Source: Pseudomonadota bacterium (GTDB lineage: Bacteria > Myxococcota > Myxococcia > Myxococcales > Myxococcaceae). From it: a stretch of DNA of 64,000 bases. The stretch lies in assembly GCA_023426545.1 (NCBI GenBank), contig JAFAAN010000099.1, positions 13,491 through 77,490 of the forward strand, in the 5' to 3' direction. Below are positions 1-9,094 of the stretch, one piece after another. Within the stretch, counting starts at the first letter, position 1. Every line of letters starts with the position of its first letter. A program made the translations under genes and the position numbers. The notes under the pieces are model-generated. The model did no database searches and was not told the DNA's origin. It was given only the letters and a program-made list of their open reading frames with translations.

Positions 1-1572
1 CCCGAGGTCGTGCTTGGCATCGACCTCGGCACGACGCATGCGCGCGTCGCCATCGTCCAGGACGGCACGCCGAAGCTCATTCCCATTCCGGCCATCCATG
101 GCACGGACCTCCCTGCCCTCATCGCCGTGAACGGCACCGGCGAACTCGTCGTGGGCGCCGCCGCCCAGGCCGAGGGCGCGCGCGCGCCTCGCCGCGCCAT
201 TCCCGGTCTCAAGCGGCTGCTCGGGCTGCGGCCCCGCTCTCCCCAGCTCCGCTGGCTGACCCCGCTGCTCCCCTACCCCGTCGCGACTGACGCGAACGGG
301 GACGCCGCCGTCGAGGTCCGAGGCCGCGTCATCTCGCCAACCCTCTTCCTGGCCATGCTGCTTCGAGAGCTGAAGCAGGCCGCCGCCGCTCACCTCGGGC
401 GCAAGCCGACTCGCGCCGTCATCTGCGCCCCCACCCACTTCACCGACCGCCAGTGCGCGGCGCTGCGTGAAGCCGCCACGCTCGCGGGGCTCGATGCCCA
501 GCGCATCCTCATCGCCCCCGCCGCAGCGGCGCTGGCGTACGCGCATGGCCGGGGCCTCGCCCGAAAGCGCGTCCTCGTCGTGGACCTGGGCGGCGGCGGG
601 CTCCAGGTCTGCGTGGTGCAAGTCACGGGCGATGACCTCGAAGTCATCACCACCGGCGGGGACCCTGCCCTGGGCGGCATGGACTTCGACGCGCGCATCG
701 CCGAGGCGCTCGCCAGCGACCTCTCCGAGCAGGGCGTGCCCAAGCCAGACCACCCGCTCGACTGGGTGCCCCTGCGCGCGACCGCCGAGTCCACGAAGGT
801 GGCCCTCTCCACCCAGGACCAGGTGGACGTCACGCTCCCATCGGGCACCGTGCCACCCTTCAGCCGCGAGCGCGTGGAAGCCCTCACCGCCGACCTCGCC
901 CAGCGCGTCACCACGGTGGTCCGCGACGTGCTGGACTCCAACGCGCTCTCGCCCCAGGGGCTGGACGCGGTGCTCCTCGTCGGAGGGCAGAGCGCCACGC
1001 CCATGGTCCGCCGCCGGCTCGAGGAGAGCCTCGGTGTGAGCGTGCGTGACGACGTGGACGCGAAGAACAGCGTCGCGCTGGGCGCGGCGCTGCTGGGACA
1101 GGGCTTGTTGCTCGCCGAGGCCGGCAAGCCCGCGGCGACCGTCTCCGAGGTCCTCTCCCTCCCCCTCGCTGTCGCCGAGCGCGGCGGCACCCTGCGCCGT
1201 GTCCTCGAGCGGAACACCCGGCTGCCCGCGACCAAGACGCTGGTGCTCCCCTGCGCCCCCGGTCCGCTCGAGGTCGCCCTCTTCCAGGGCACCGCGCCTC
1301 AAGCCGCCGACGCCGAGTACCTCGGCCGCCTCGCCCTCAACGTGGAGCGCGCGGGCGAGGTGGAGTTGCACCTCACCCTCTCCGCGGATGGTGCCCTGTC
1401 GCTGGAGGCCACGCTGCCGGGCGTGAAGCGGCACGCGGTATCACTGTCCTCCGAGCCCCTGGACGATGCGGCCTTCGACGCCCTCATCGCCCGCTCGCCG
1501 TGGGCGCCCGCCCCGGAGCCGCGCCCTGGGGGCCTGCTGTCCGGACTCAAGAAGCTCTTCGGACGCCGCTGA
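1..1572 (+). CDS. Hsp70-family protein without helical lid (5' partial)
   Basis: The reading frame is open to the first base, so the start lies outside the window; a GTG at 10 is the first internal start but sits inside the conserved N-terminal strand. The actin-like ATPase motifs are present: LGIDLGTTHARVAIV (phosphate 1), VVDLGGGGLQVCVV (phosphate 2) and LLVGGQSATPMVRRRL (adenosine). A short beta-sandwich substrate domain follows. The usual C-terminal alpha-helical lid is missing: the protein ends near residue 524 with a basic amphipathic tail (GGLLSGLKKLFGRR), whereas DnaK has about 640 residues. Myxobacteria carry many Hsp70 paralogues, so a specialised chaperone or a regulatory ATPase is likelier than housekeeping DnaK. 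The client is unknown. Confidence 0.85.
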   Translation, partial: PEVVLGIDLGTTHARVAIVQDGTPKLIPIPAIHGTDLPALIAVNGTGELVVGAAAQAEGARAPRRAIPGLKRLLGLRPRSPQLRWLTPLLPYPVATDANGDAAVEVRGRVISPTLFLAMLLRELKQAAAAHLGRKPTRAVICAPTHFTDRQCAALREAATLAGLDAQRILIAPAAAALAYAHGRGLARKRVLVVDLGGGGLQVCVVQVTGDDLEVITTGGDPALGGMDFDARIAEALASDLSEQGVPKPDHPLDWVPLRATAESTKVALSTQDQVDVTLPSGTVPPFSRERVEALTADLAQRVTTVVRDVLDSNALSPQGLDAVLLVGGQSATPMVRRRLEESLGVSVRDDVDAKNSVALGAALLGQGLLLAEAGKPAATVSEVLSLPLAVAERGGTLRRVLERNTRLPATKTLVLPCAPGPLEVALFQGTAPQAADAEYLGRLALNVERAGEVELHLTLSADGALSLEATLPGVKRHAVSLSSEPLDDAAFDALIARSPWAPAPEPRPGGLLSGLKKLFGRR

Positions 1573-1732
1573 GCCCCTGCCCGCTCGCCCGGGTAGAGAC
1601 GCCGGTTCCGCCCGCCTCGCGGGCCGTTGCAGCCGCGGCCCTCCAGGCCACCGTGCGCCTCAGTGGCTCTCTCTGTAACCGTGGCGACAGATGAGCAGCT
1701 TTCTGGTGGCTGTTTTCTCGGGGAGGGATGCG

Positions 1733-2359
1733 ATGCGACGTTCGATTGTGGGTGGAGCCGCCGCGGCGGCCCTGGGCATGGCGGGACCGGCCTTCGCCGT
1801 CGAGGCGCAGGAGGTGGGCAGGCGGCTTCGTGTCGAGGAGCGGCCACTGGTCGGCGTCGATGTCCGCCTGGGCCTGGGTGGCTTCACCGGCGAGCTCGGG
1901 CGCAGCACCAAGGTGGGCCCGTTGTTCGGCGTCAACGCCAGCGCCTATCCGTGGCGCTACGGCGGCATCGAGGTGGGCTACGAGGGCCAGCGGCTCCCCA
2001 TCGACGATGCGCGCCTGCGAGACAACGGCGAGGGCGAGGGCGTCTGGCGCCACAACGCCACGCTGCTCGCGAAGGCGGGGCCGCTCATCGACCGGAAGTG
2101 GCGGCCCTTCGTCGGCGCGGGCGTGGGCCTGAGCTACCTCAACCCCTCGGAGGGCGCGGAGCGGTACTACAACAACGACTGGCAGACAGAGCTGCCGCTG
2201 GCCGCGGGATTGGATTATCGCTTCGGCAACCTGGTGGCTGGCGCGCGCGCCACATACCGCTTCGTCGGCGGCGAGGGGCTCGTCCGAAACCCCATCACCA
2301 ACGCCGACGAGAAGGGCAGCCTCTTCAACGGCAATCTGATGTTTGGCGGCCAGTTCTAG
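1733..2359 (+). CDS. Small outer-membrane beta-barrel-like protein
   Basis: 208 residues. The start at 1733 is chosen because GGGGAGGG lies five bases upstream and the protein then opens with a signal peptide (MRRSIVGGAAAAALGMAGPAFA, split here as MRRSIVGG plus a hydrophobic stretch ending AFA). An in-frame ATG at 1691 would bury that signal. The mature part alternates glycine/aromatic strands (LGLGGFTG, FVGAGVGLSYLNP, GLDYRFGNLVAGARATYRF) and ends in phenylalanine, as expected for an OmpA/OmpW-type barrel inserted by the BAM machinery. Function is unknown. It is convergent with the gene ending at 2372. Confidence 0.75.
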   Translation: MRRSIVGGAAAAALGMAGPAFAVEAQEVGRRLRVEERPLVGVDVRLGLGGFTGELGRSTKVGPLFGVNASAYPWRYGGIEVGYEGQRLPIDDARLRDNGEGEGVWRHNATLLAKAGPLIDRKWRPFVGAGVGLSYLNPSEGAERYYNNDWQTELPLAAGLDYRFGNLVAGARATYRFVGGEGLVRNPITNADEKGSLFNGNLMFGGQF

Positions 2360-2371
2360 CCGCCCGCCGCG

Positions 2372-3709
2372 TCACCGCCCGAAGCCGTCGAGCAGCGCCT
2401 CGGGGCTGGGGCGCTTCTCCCACGCCTCGAGCACCGCCTGCGCGGGTGAGCGCCCGGAGGCGGCCACCTCGGCCAGCGGCTCCAGCAGCGGCACATCCAA
2501 CGCGTCCAGCCGCTCCAGCCCGCGCCGGGAGATGTCCACCATCTCCGCCGCCAGCCGGTGCAGCTCCTGGGTGCCCAGACGTCCCGCGAGCCCCTCGCGC
2601 CGCGCGGTGTCGTGAAACGCCAGGTGCTCGGTGTAGCTGAGCCTGGGCAACAGGCGCTCGGCCTCGTCCAGCGCGGTGGCGTCATACAGGATGCCGCGCC
2701 AGAGCGCCGCGAGCGCGCCCGTCATCGCCGGACTCACGCAGTCCGCGCCGCGCACCTCCACCACCGTCTTCAGCCGCACCTCCGGGAAGAGCGTGGAGAG
2801 GTGGTCCGTCCAGTCGCCCAGGTCGGGCGGCTTGCCCTCGAAGCCCTCCTTCAAGAGCTGCCGGAAGGTCAGCTTCGGATACAGGTACTCGTTGTTGCGC
2901 CGCAGGAAGAGCAGCGGCGCGTCCAGCGCCCACTCCACATAGGCCTGGTACGAGAAAGAGCCGTCGAAGAACGCGGGCAGGTACCCACAGCGCGTGGGGT
3001 CCACCTCGTCCCAGACGCGGTTGCGGAAGGACATGTAGCCAGAGGGCTTGCCCTCCACGATGGGGCTGTTGGCGTACAGCGCGTTCATCAGCGGGGCCAG
3101 CCGCGCCACCACCACCGTCTTGCGGACACAGTCCGCCTCGTCCGCCCAGTCCAGCGACACCTGACCGGTGGCCGTCATCAACATCATGTTCAGCGCCAGC
3201 CGGCCGCGCTCCGGCAGCGTGCGGCGCATGACGAGGTAGCGCGTCTTCGGCATCCACGGCATCTGCGCCGTCGTGCCGAAGGGCCGGTAGCCCAGGAACA
3301 CGAGCCGAAGCCCCAGCGCCTCCGCGGCCGCCGACACCTCCGACAGGTGGGTCAGGTTCTCCGCGTGTGCCTCGCGCGCGGTGAGGAAGGGGCTCCCGGA
3401 CAGCTCCAGCTGGCCGCCGGGCTCCAGGGAGATGGTGGCCCCGCCACGCTGCAACGCGATGACGGGCGACTCCGGCGTCTCCCGGAACGGGGTGTAGCCC
3501 GCGGCGGAGATCCGGTTCAGCAGCGCGCCCACCCCCCGCTCCCCGTCATAGGCAGGGGGCTCCGCTCCGCCCACCGGGTAGATGAACTTCTCGTGCTCGA
3601 GCCCCAGTCGGTGAGCGCCACGAGGCTTCTCGGCGGCTCGGAAACCGGACACCAGCATGTCGACGGAGGAGATGGGCTCGGAGGCCGCGCGCTTGAGGTC
3701 GAGAGACAT
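2372..3709 (-). CDS. Glutamate-cysteine ligase (GCS2 / plant-proteobacterial type)
   Basis: 445 residues, the usual length for the plant/alphaproteobacterial class of gamma-glutamylcysteine synthetase. It catalyses the ATP-dependent first step of glutathione synthesis from glutamate and cysteine in the cytoplasm. Recognisable features are the N-terminal HRLGLEHEKF segment, the ISLEPGGQLELSG motif, and the internal PWMPKTRYLVM and FRNRVWDEVDPTRCG blocks. An EgtA-like ligase is the main alternative. It starts 60 bp from a divergent membrane-protein gene across an AT-rich patch that may hold both promoters. No glutathione synthetase is visible next to it. Confidence 0.88.
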   Translation of the reverse strand: MSLDLKRAASEPISSVDMLVSGFRAAEKPRGAHRLGLEHEKFIYPVGGAEPPAYDGERGVGALLNRISAAGYTPFRETPESPVIALQRGGATISLEPGGQLELSGSPFLTAREAHAENLTHLSEVSAAAEALGLRLVFLGYRPFGTTAQMPWMPKTRYLVMRRTLPERGRLALNMMLMTATGQVSLDWADEADCVRKTVVVARLAPLMNALYANSPIVEGKPSGYMSFRNRVWDEVDPTRCGYLPAFFDGSFSYQAYVEWALDAPLLFLRRNNEYLYPKLTFRQLLKEGFEGKPPDLGDWTDHLSTLFPEVRLKTVVEVRGADCVSPAMTGALAALWRGILYDATALDEAERLLPRLSYTEHLAFHDTARREGLAGRLGTQELHRLAAEMVDISRRGLERLDALDVPLLEPLAEVAASGRSPAQAVLEAWEKRPSPEALLDGFGR

Positions 3710-3769
3710 GAGCGCGCCCTATATAACGTAGCCTTTCGGACCCGCTCTGATTTGCGCACCGTCCCTCGT
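3710..3769. promoter_or_regulatory. Divergent promoter region
   Basis: This 60-bp spacer separates two genes transcribed away from each other. It contains TATATAAC at 3720-3727, one of very few AT-rich patches nearby and usable as a -10 element on either strand. I cannot identify a convincing -35 box, so the promoter class is open. Confidence 0.3.
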
Positions 3770-4588
3770 ATGAGCCCATCTTCCACCCTCCCCCGCATCG
3801 CCCCCCAGCCACGCCTGTCCGATTTCTTCCAGGGGTTGGGCCTGCTCGGCCGGGCCTGCTCCCTCATCCTGCGCGACCGCCGCCTGTTCCTCCTGTCCGC
3901 CCTCTGTGCGGCCGTCACCGCCGCGGCCCTGGCCGGCCTCGTCTGGCTGCTCTGGCACTACGCCCCTGGCGCCCTGGAGTCCCTCTGGGCCCGCCCCGAC
4001 AGCTGGTATGGCCGGGCCGCGTGGACCACGGTGCTCGTCCTGTCCTCGGTGGTGCTCTGGGTGGTGGGCGCCAACGTGGTGCCCCCGCTGCTGCTCGCTC
4101 CGCTCCAAGACCCGTTGTCCGAGCTGACCGAGGAGGCCTGCGGCGGCGGCCCGAGCGCCCCCTTCACCGTGGCGGGCTTCATGCGCGGGCTCGTCACGGG
4201 CATCTCCCACACCCTCGCGCGGCTGTTCTTCCTCCTCGCGGGCCTGGCCGTGCTCCTGCCGCTCCACCTGATCCCCGGGGTGGGCGGCATCTTGTGGACC
4301 GTGCTCGGCAGCCTGTGGACCATGATGTGGATGGCCGGCGAGTTCCTGGCCGCGCCCATGACGCGGCACCTCTACCCCTTCGCCGAGGTGCGGAGGATGA
4401 TGCGCACGCGCCGCTCGCTCTGCCTGGGCCTGGGCGCGGGCATCTACGTCCTGCTCTGGGTGCCCATCCTCAACGCCTTCTTCCTGCCGGTGGCCATCGT
4501 CGCGGGCACCCTCCTCTACGGTGGGCTGCGCGAGGCCGGGCTCCTGCCGCCCCCTCCCGACGGGGCCGCTACCGCGGCGTTGAAATAA
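3770..4588 (+). CDS. EI24/CysZ-like integral membrane protein
   Basis: 272 residues from the ATG at 3770; the frame extends much further upstream, but that part is antisense to the ligase gene. There are four or five hydrophobic segments: about 38-62, 83-108, 145-190 and 225-252. The central pattern of a cytoplasmic loop followed by LHLIPGVGGILWTVLG is typical of the EI24 domain (PF07264) found in CysZ sulfate permeases and eukaryotic EI24. No sulfur-assimilation genes are adjacent except the divergent glutamate-cysteine ligase, which uses cysteine; a sulfur link is therefore possible but unproven. Confidence 0.75.
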   Translation: MSPSSTLPRIAPQPRLSDFFQGLGLLGRACSLILRDRRLFLLSALCAAVTAAALAGLVWLLWHYAPGALESLWARPDSWYGRAAWTTVLVLSSVVLWVVGANVVPPLLLAPLQDPLSELTEEACGGGPSAPFTVAGFMRGLVTGISHTLARLFFLLAGLAVLLPLHLIPGVGGILWTVLGSLWTMMWMAGEFLAAPMTRHLYPFAEVRRMMRTRRSLCLGLGAGIYVLLWVPILNAFFLPVAIVAGTLLYGGLREAGLLPPPPDGAATAALK

Positions 4589-4799
4589 ACGTCCGGGCTG
4601 GCTGTCGAACGCGGGGAACCGGGAACGCAATGCCCACCAGGGACGTTCTGCCTCACCAGCAGAGAGGCGATGCCTTGAAGCACCAGGGGCCCGTGATTAG
4701 GCTTGCCCGGCCGCTTACAGTGTTCGCCTGCTCGCATAAACGGTCGAAATCTCAAGGCTTCTCGCCACACCCGGGGTGCCGGACAGCACCCCAGCTTGG

Positions 4800-7700
4800 A
4801 TGAACCAAATGCCGCGTTTCCTCCGCCGCCTCACAGCCGTTGCCGTGCTCCTCGGCGCCTGGGCCCTGGTGGGCAATGACCGGGCGCCCTTGCCGCTGAC
4901 CATGGGTGCAGCCGAGGCCGGGCAAGGCTCGTGGGATGGCAGCCTTCCTACCGCCAAGGGCGAGAAGGCCCCGCACGACCTCAACAGCCTCCGCGTGCTG
5001 ACGAAGGTCATCCTGTACGTGAAGGAGAACTACGTCGACCCCAAGCGGGTGAAGCCGAAGGAGATGATGATCGCCTCGCTGGAGTACGTCGAGAAGAGCG
5101 TTCCCGACGTGCTCGTCGACGGCAACGCGGAGACGGGCAAGCTCAACGTCAACGTGAACGGCAAGCAGCGCGAGTTCGACATCGCCCACGTGGACTCGCT
5201 GTGGAAGATGTCCTTCGCGCTCAAGGACGTCTTCGACTTCCTGTCGAAGAACATGCGCCCCATCGAGGACACGCGCGACGTGGAGTACGCGGCCGTCAAC
5301 GGCATGCTGTCCACGTTGGATCCGCACTCGGTGCTGCTGCGGCCGGAGCTGTACCGGGAGATGAAGCTGTCCACCAAGGGTGAGTTCGGCGGCCTGGGCT
5401 TCGTCATCCAGATGCGCGAGGGCAACCTCACCGTGGTGAAGGTGATCCCGAAGACGCCCGCCCACCGCGCCGGCATCCAGAAGGACGACCGCATCAAGAA
5501 GATTGGCGAGGAGTCCACCGTCAACATGGACCTCAACGAGGCCGTGTCGAAGCTGCGCGGACCGGTGGACAGCCGCATCATCATCACGGTGGAGCGCGAC
5601 GCCTGGGACAAGCCCCGCGTCATGACGCTCTCCCGCGCGATGATTTCAATCGAGAGCGTGCAGCACAAGCTGCTCTCCAACAACGTGGGCTACATCCGCC
5701 TGAAGAACTTCCAGGGCAACACCACCCGCGACCTCGAGACGGCGCTGACGCAGCTGCGCAAGCAGGGGGACGCCAAGGGCGGCTTCAAGGGCCTGGTGCT
5801 CGATCTGCGCGGCAACCCGGGCGGCCTGCTGGAGCAGGCCATCCAGGTCTCCGACACGTTCCTGTCCAGCGGCACCATCGTCGCGACGGTGGGCCTGTCC
5901 GACAAGCTGCGCGAGGAGAAGCGCGCGCGTCCGTCGGAGGGCGAGGACACCTACCCCATCGCGGTGCTGGTCAACGCCGGCAGCGCCTCCGCGTCCGAAA
6001 TCGTCGCGGGCGCGCTGAAGAACCTCGACCGCGCGACCATCATCGGCCGCCAGACGTTCGGCAAGGGCAGCGTGCAGGTGCTGTACGACTTCCCCGACGA
6101 CAGCGCGCTGAAGCTCACCATCGCCAAGTACCTCACCCCGGGTGACGTCTCCATCCAGGAGGTGGGCATCGTCCCGGACATCCAGCTCGTGCCCACCCGC
6201 GCCACCGACGAGCGTGTGGACGTGTTCGCGCCGCGCCGCTCCATGGGCGAGGCGGACCTGGACCAGCACTTCGGCAACCCGGACTCCTCCACCGTCGCCA
6301 AGAAGCGCGAGGACGTGCTCAACCGCGAGAAGCCGCTGGAGAGCCTCAAGTACCTGAAGGTGGACGAGAAGCTGGCCCAGGCCACCGCCAAGAAGGACGA
6401 GGGCAAGCCGGCGCCGAAGACGGCCGCCAACGACAAGAAGCACGGGGACAAGGACCCGGCGCTGGACGTCGACGTGGCCGGCATGGGCGAGGACCTGGAC
6501 GACCAGCTCGACGCCGAGGCCCAGGAGGAGATCAAGGAGGACTTCGAGGTCCAGTTCGCCCGTGACTTCGTGCTGCGCGCTCCGGCCACCACGCGCAAGG
6601 AGCAGCTCAAGCAGGGCAAGGCGTTCATCGACCAGAAGCGCGCCGAGGAAGAGGCCCGCATCAACGCCGCCATCGCGTCGCTGGGCGTGGACTGGAGCCC
6701 GGGCCCGACGCCGAAGAACGTGCAGATGGCCGTGTCGCTGACGCCGGGTCCGGACGCGAAGATTCCCGCGGGCGAGGTGATGGAGATGGCGCTGACGGCG
6801 GAGAACCGCGGGACCGAGCCGCTCAAGCGCGTGCGCGCCTGGACGGAGAGCGACAACGCGTTCCTCGACCGCCGTGAGTTCCTCTTCGGCGCGCTGAACC
6901 CGGGCGAGAAGAAGAGCTGGAAGGTGAAGGTGCGCCTGCCCAAGGACCTCACCAGCCGCCGCGACGACGTGACGGTGCGCTTCTTCGACGACAACGGCGC
7001 GCTGCCGGAGACGCGGGTGGCCGAGATCAACTTCGTGGAGCTGCCCCGCCCCGCCTTCGCGTTCAACTGGCAGGTCATCGACGACTGCGCCACCTGCAAC
7101 GGCGACGGCACCGTCCAGCGCGGCGAGACGGTCTCCGTGCTGCTCGACGTGACCAACGCGGGCAACGGGCCGGCGCTCGACTCGTTCACGCAGATCAAGA
7201 ATGGCGGCGACGCCAACATCTTCATCGAGAAGGGCCGCTTCAAGCTGGGCGAGCTGAAGCCCGGCGAGACGAAGACGGCGCGGTTCCAGCTCGAGGTGAA
7301 GAAGGGCTACAAGGGCGACACCTTCCCGCTGAAGCTGGCCATCATCGACGAGCCGCTCGAGGAGTTCGTGATGGAGAAGCTGGTGCTCCCCGTCACTGAC
7401 GGCGCCGTCGCCACGATGGAGCCGAAGAAGGGTCTGGTCCGCCTGAATGACAAGGTGGAGCTCTACGGCGCGCCCACGCAGGGGGCGCGTCCGGTGGCGA
7501 AGCTGAGCGGGGCGACGGTGCTGCCCGCCGAGGCCATCACCAAGGGCTTCTACCGCGTGGAGCTGGAGAAGGACCGCTTCGCCTTCGTGCGCAGCCAGGA
7601 CGCGCGCGAGGTGAAGGCGGGCCGCGCCACGCAGCCGAAGTCCACGCTGGCCACCAACCACCGGCCGCCCGACATCCGCCTGGACGTGGACCCCTCCGCT

Positions 7701-8024
7701 GGAGGCACGGTGGCCAACGGGGACAAGTTCACGCTCTCCGGCGTGGTGACGGACCCCAACGGGCTGCTGGACGTCTACGTGCTGGTGAACGACCAGAAGG
7801 TCTACTTCAAGGGCGTGGACCCCAAGGGCCGTGAGCCGAACACGCTGCGCTTCTCCACCGAGTTCGCGCTCAAGGAGGGCAACAACAACGTGCTGGTGGT
7901 GGCGCGCCAGGACAGCGACTTCGCCAGCCGCCGCACGCTGGTCATCCGCCGCCGTCCGGCCGAGGTCGCCCAGAAGATGGCCTCGCCGGCAGGGAGCCCG
8001 GCCGTGAAGCCGCAGCCGCAATAG
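4800..8024 (+). CDS. S41 C-terminal processing protease with C-terminal CARDB-like domains
   Basis: About 1074 residues; the ATG at 4800 gives a basic start and a hydrophobic signal segment (RFLRRLTAVAVLLGAWALV). ATG 4809 and GTG 4776 are alternatives. A PDZ domain lies near residues 190-270 (GLGFVIQ, PAHRAGIQKDDRI), followed by the S41 catalytic core (GSASASEIVAG, QTFGKGSVQ), in which Ser397 and Lys422 form the expected Ser/Lys dyad 25 residues apart. A charged linker rich in Lys/Asp follows, then two Ig-like CARDB-type domains (about 640-880, one with CATCNGDG) and a third beta domain. Ordinary CtpA has 400-500 residues, so this is a periplasmic or surface protease with large binding extensions. 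Confidence 0.85.
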   Translation: MNQMPRFLRRLTAVAVLLGAWALVGNDRAPLPLTMGAAEAGQGSWDGSLPTAKGEKAPHDLNSLRVLTKVILYVKENYVDPKRVKPKEMMIASLEYVEKSVPDVLVDGNAETGKLNVNVNGKQREFDIAHVDSLWKMSFALKDVFDFLSKNMRPIEDTRDVEYAAVNGMLSTLDPHSVLLRPELYREMKLSTKGEFGGLGFVIQMREGNLTVVKVIPKTPAHRAGIQKDDRIKKIGEESTVNMDLNEAVSKLRGPVDSRIIITVERDAWDKPRVMTLSRAMISIESVQHKLLSNNVGYIRLKNFQGNTTRDLETALTQLRKQGDAKGGFKGLVLDLRGNPGGLLEQAIQVSDTFLSSGTIVATVGLSDKLREEKRARPSEGEDTYPIAVLVNAGSASASEIVAGALKNLDRATIIGRQTFGKGSVQVLYDFPDDSALKLTIAKYLTPGDVSIQEVGIVPDIQLVPTRATDERVDVFAPRRSMGEADLDQHFGNPDSSTVAKKREDVLNREKPLESLKYLKVDEKLAQATAKKDEGKPAPKTAANDKKHGDKDPALDVDVAGMGEDLDDQLDAEAQEEIKEDFEVQFARDFVLRAPATTRKEQLKQGKAFIDQKRAEEEARINAAIASLGVDWSPGPTPKNVQMAVSLTPGPDAKIPAGEVMEMALTAENRGTEPLKRVRAWTESDNAFLDRREFLFGALNPGEKKSWKVKVRLPKDLTSRRDDVTVRFFDDNGALPETRVAEINFVELPRPAFAFNWQVIDDCATCNGDGTVQRGETVSVLLDVTNAGNGPALDSFTQIKNGGDANIFIEKGRFKLGELKPGETKTARFQLEVKKGYKGDTFPLKLAIIDEPLEEFVMEKLVLPVTDGAVATMEPKKGLVRLNDKVELYGAPTQGARPVAKLSGATVLPAEAITKGFYRVELEKDRFAFVRSQDAREVKAGRATQPKSTLATNHRPPDIRLDVDPSAGGTVANGDKFTLSGVVTDPNGLLDVYVLVNDQKVYFKGVDPKGREPNTLRFSTEFALKEGNNNVLVVARQDSDFASRRTLVIRRRPAEVAQKMASPAGSPAVKPQPQ

Positions 8025-8042
8025 GCCTCCCTGGCCCACACC

Positions 8043-8063
8043 GCCGCCTTCCGGGCGGCCTTT
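8043..8063 (+). terminator. Rho-independent terminator after the S41 protease
   Basis: A perfect 6-bp GC stem (GCCGCC at 8043-8048 with GGCGGC at 8054-8059) has a 5-base loop and is followed by CTTT. It lies 19 bases past the protease stop codon. The T tract is short, as is common at this base composition. Confidence 0.55.
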
Positions 8064-8194
8064 CCAGCGGGACTCCGGGTGGAGACCGCGGGAGGGGCCG
8101 CCCGTTTTGTTGACGCTCCTCGCAAGCAGGGGCTAGCGTCCGGCGCGGTGGGCGCCTCACCGGCCGGTCGCGCGCCCGGGAGGCGGTGACTCGA

Positions 8195-9091
8195 ATGCGG
8201 ACGTTCAGTCGGTGGCTGGCCCTCGCGGCATGGGCGTGTGGAGCGTCCGCGGTCGCGTCGCCCAATGACCTGGAGATTGTACGATTCGGCAACCCCACGG
8301 GCCCTGCCCGGGTGGCGTCCGCCGACGCGGACTTCCAGGCCTTCGCGCGCATCATGGGCGCCGCCATCACCTCGGCGAACCTGATGCCACCGGAGACGAC
8401 GGGGCACTCGGCCTGGGCCATCAACGCGGAGCTGTCCGTGGTGTCCCTGCCGGGCAGCGTGAGCATCCCCACCCAGGGCGAGCAGCCCTCCACGGTGCTC
8501 ATCCCCTCCTTCCACGCGCGCAAGGGCCTGCCCTTCTCGCTGGAGCTGGGCGGACGCGTGGGCTGGGTGGAGAAGAGCAGCCAGGTGGTGGCCACGGGCG
8601 AGCTGAAGTGGGCCGCCAACGAGGGCTTCACCTACCTGCCCGACTTCGGTGTGCGCGGACACGTGACGAAGCTGTTCGGCGCCCGCGACCTGGGCCTCAC
8701 GGTGATGGGCCTGGACTTCGGCGTGGGCAAGCAGTTCCCGCTGGGGGGCATGGTGACGCTGACGCCCTATGGCGGCCTGGACCTGGGCTTCGTCGGGGCG
8801 ACCTCCAGCCGCATCGACTTCAACACCAACCGCACCTTCGACGAGTCCACGGGGAACGACTCGCGCGAGGCCCTGACCGACACCGCCGTGTACCGGAAGG
8901 TGTCGTTCGGCAGCAACATCAACCAGCGCCTCTATGGCGGCGTGCGGTTCATCGGCGGCGTGCTCCAGCTGGGCGCGGAGCTGTCGCTGACGCGCACGGG
9001 CAGCGTCTCCTATGAGGAGAACGGCAGCACCGTGGACCGGGGACTGCCGGCCGTCTTCGCCTTCAACACCACGCTCGGCCTGGACTTCTGA
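8195..9091 (+). CDS. Outer-membrane beta-barrel-like protein, unknown function
   Basis: 298 residues from ATG 8195; GTG 8186 is also in frame, but the GGGAGG at 8178-8183 would then be only two bases away. A signal peptide is present (RWLALAAWACGASAVA, cleavage before SPND). The mature sequence consists of alternating short strands rich in Gly, Leu, Val and aromatic residues (LGLTVMGLDFGVGKQF, LTPYGGLDLGFVGA, LYGGVRFIGGVLQLGAELSL) and ends LGLDF with a terminal phenylalanine, the C-terminal signature of BAM substrates. I do not recognise a named family. Confidence 0.7.
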   Translation: MRTFSRWLALAAWACGASAVASPNDLEIVRFGNPTGPARVASADADFQAFARIMGAAITSANLMPPETTGHSAWAINAELSVVSLPGSVSIPTQGEQPSTVLIPSFHARKGLPFSLELGGRVGWVEKSSQVVATGELKWAANEGFTYLPDFGVRGHVTKLFGARDLGLTVMGLDFGVGKQFPLGGMVTLTPYGGLDLGFVGATSSRIDFNTNRTFDESTGNDSREALTDTAVYRKVSFGSNINQRLYGGVRFIGGVLQLGAELSLTRTGSVSYEENGSTVDRGLPAVFAFNTTLGLDF

Positions 9092-9094
9092 GCG

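Noticed and set aside
5646..8039. 797-codon open frame on the - strand
   Set aside because: It is antisense to the S41 protease, with no signal, domain or upstream ribosome-binding site.
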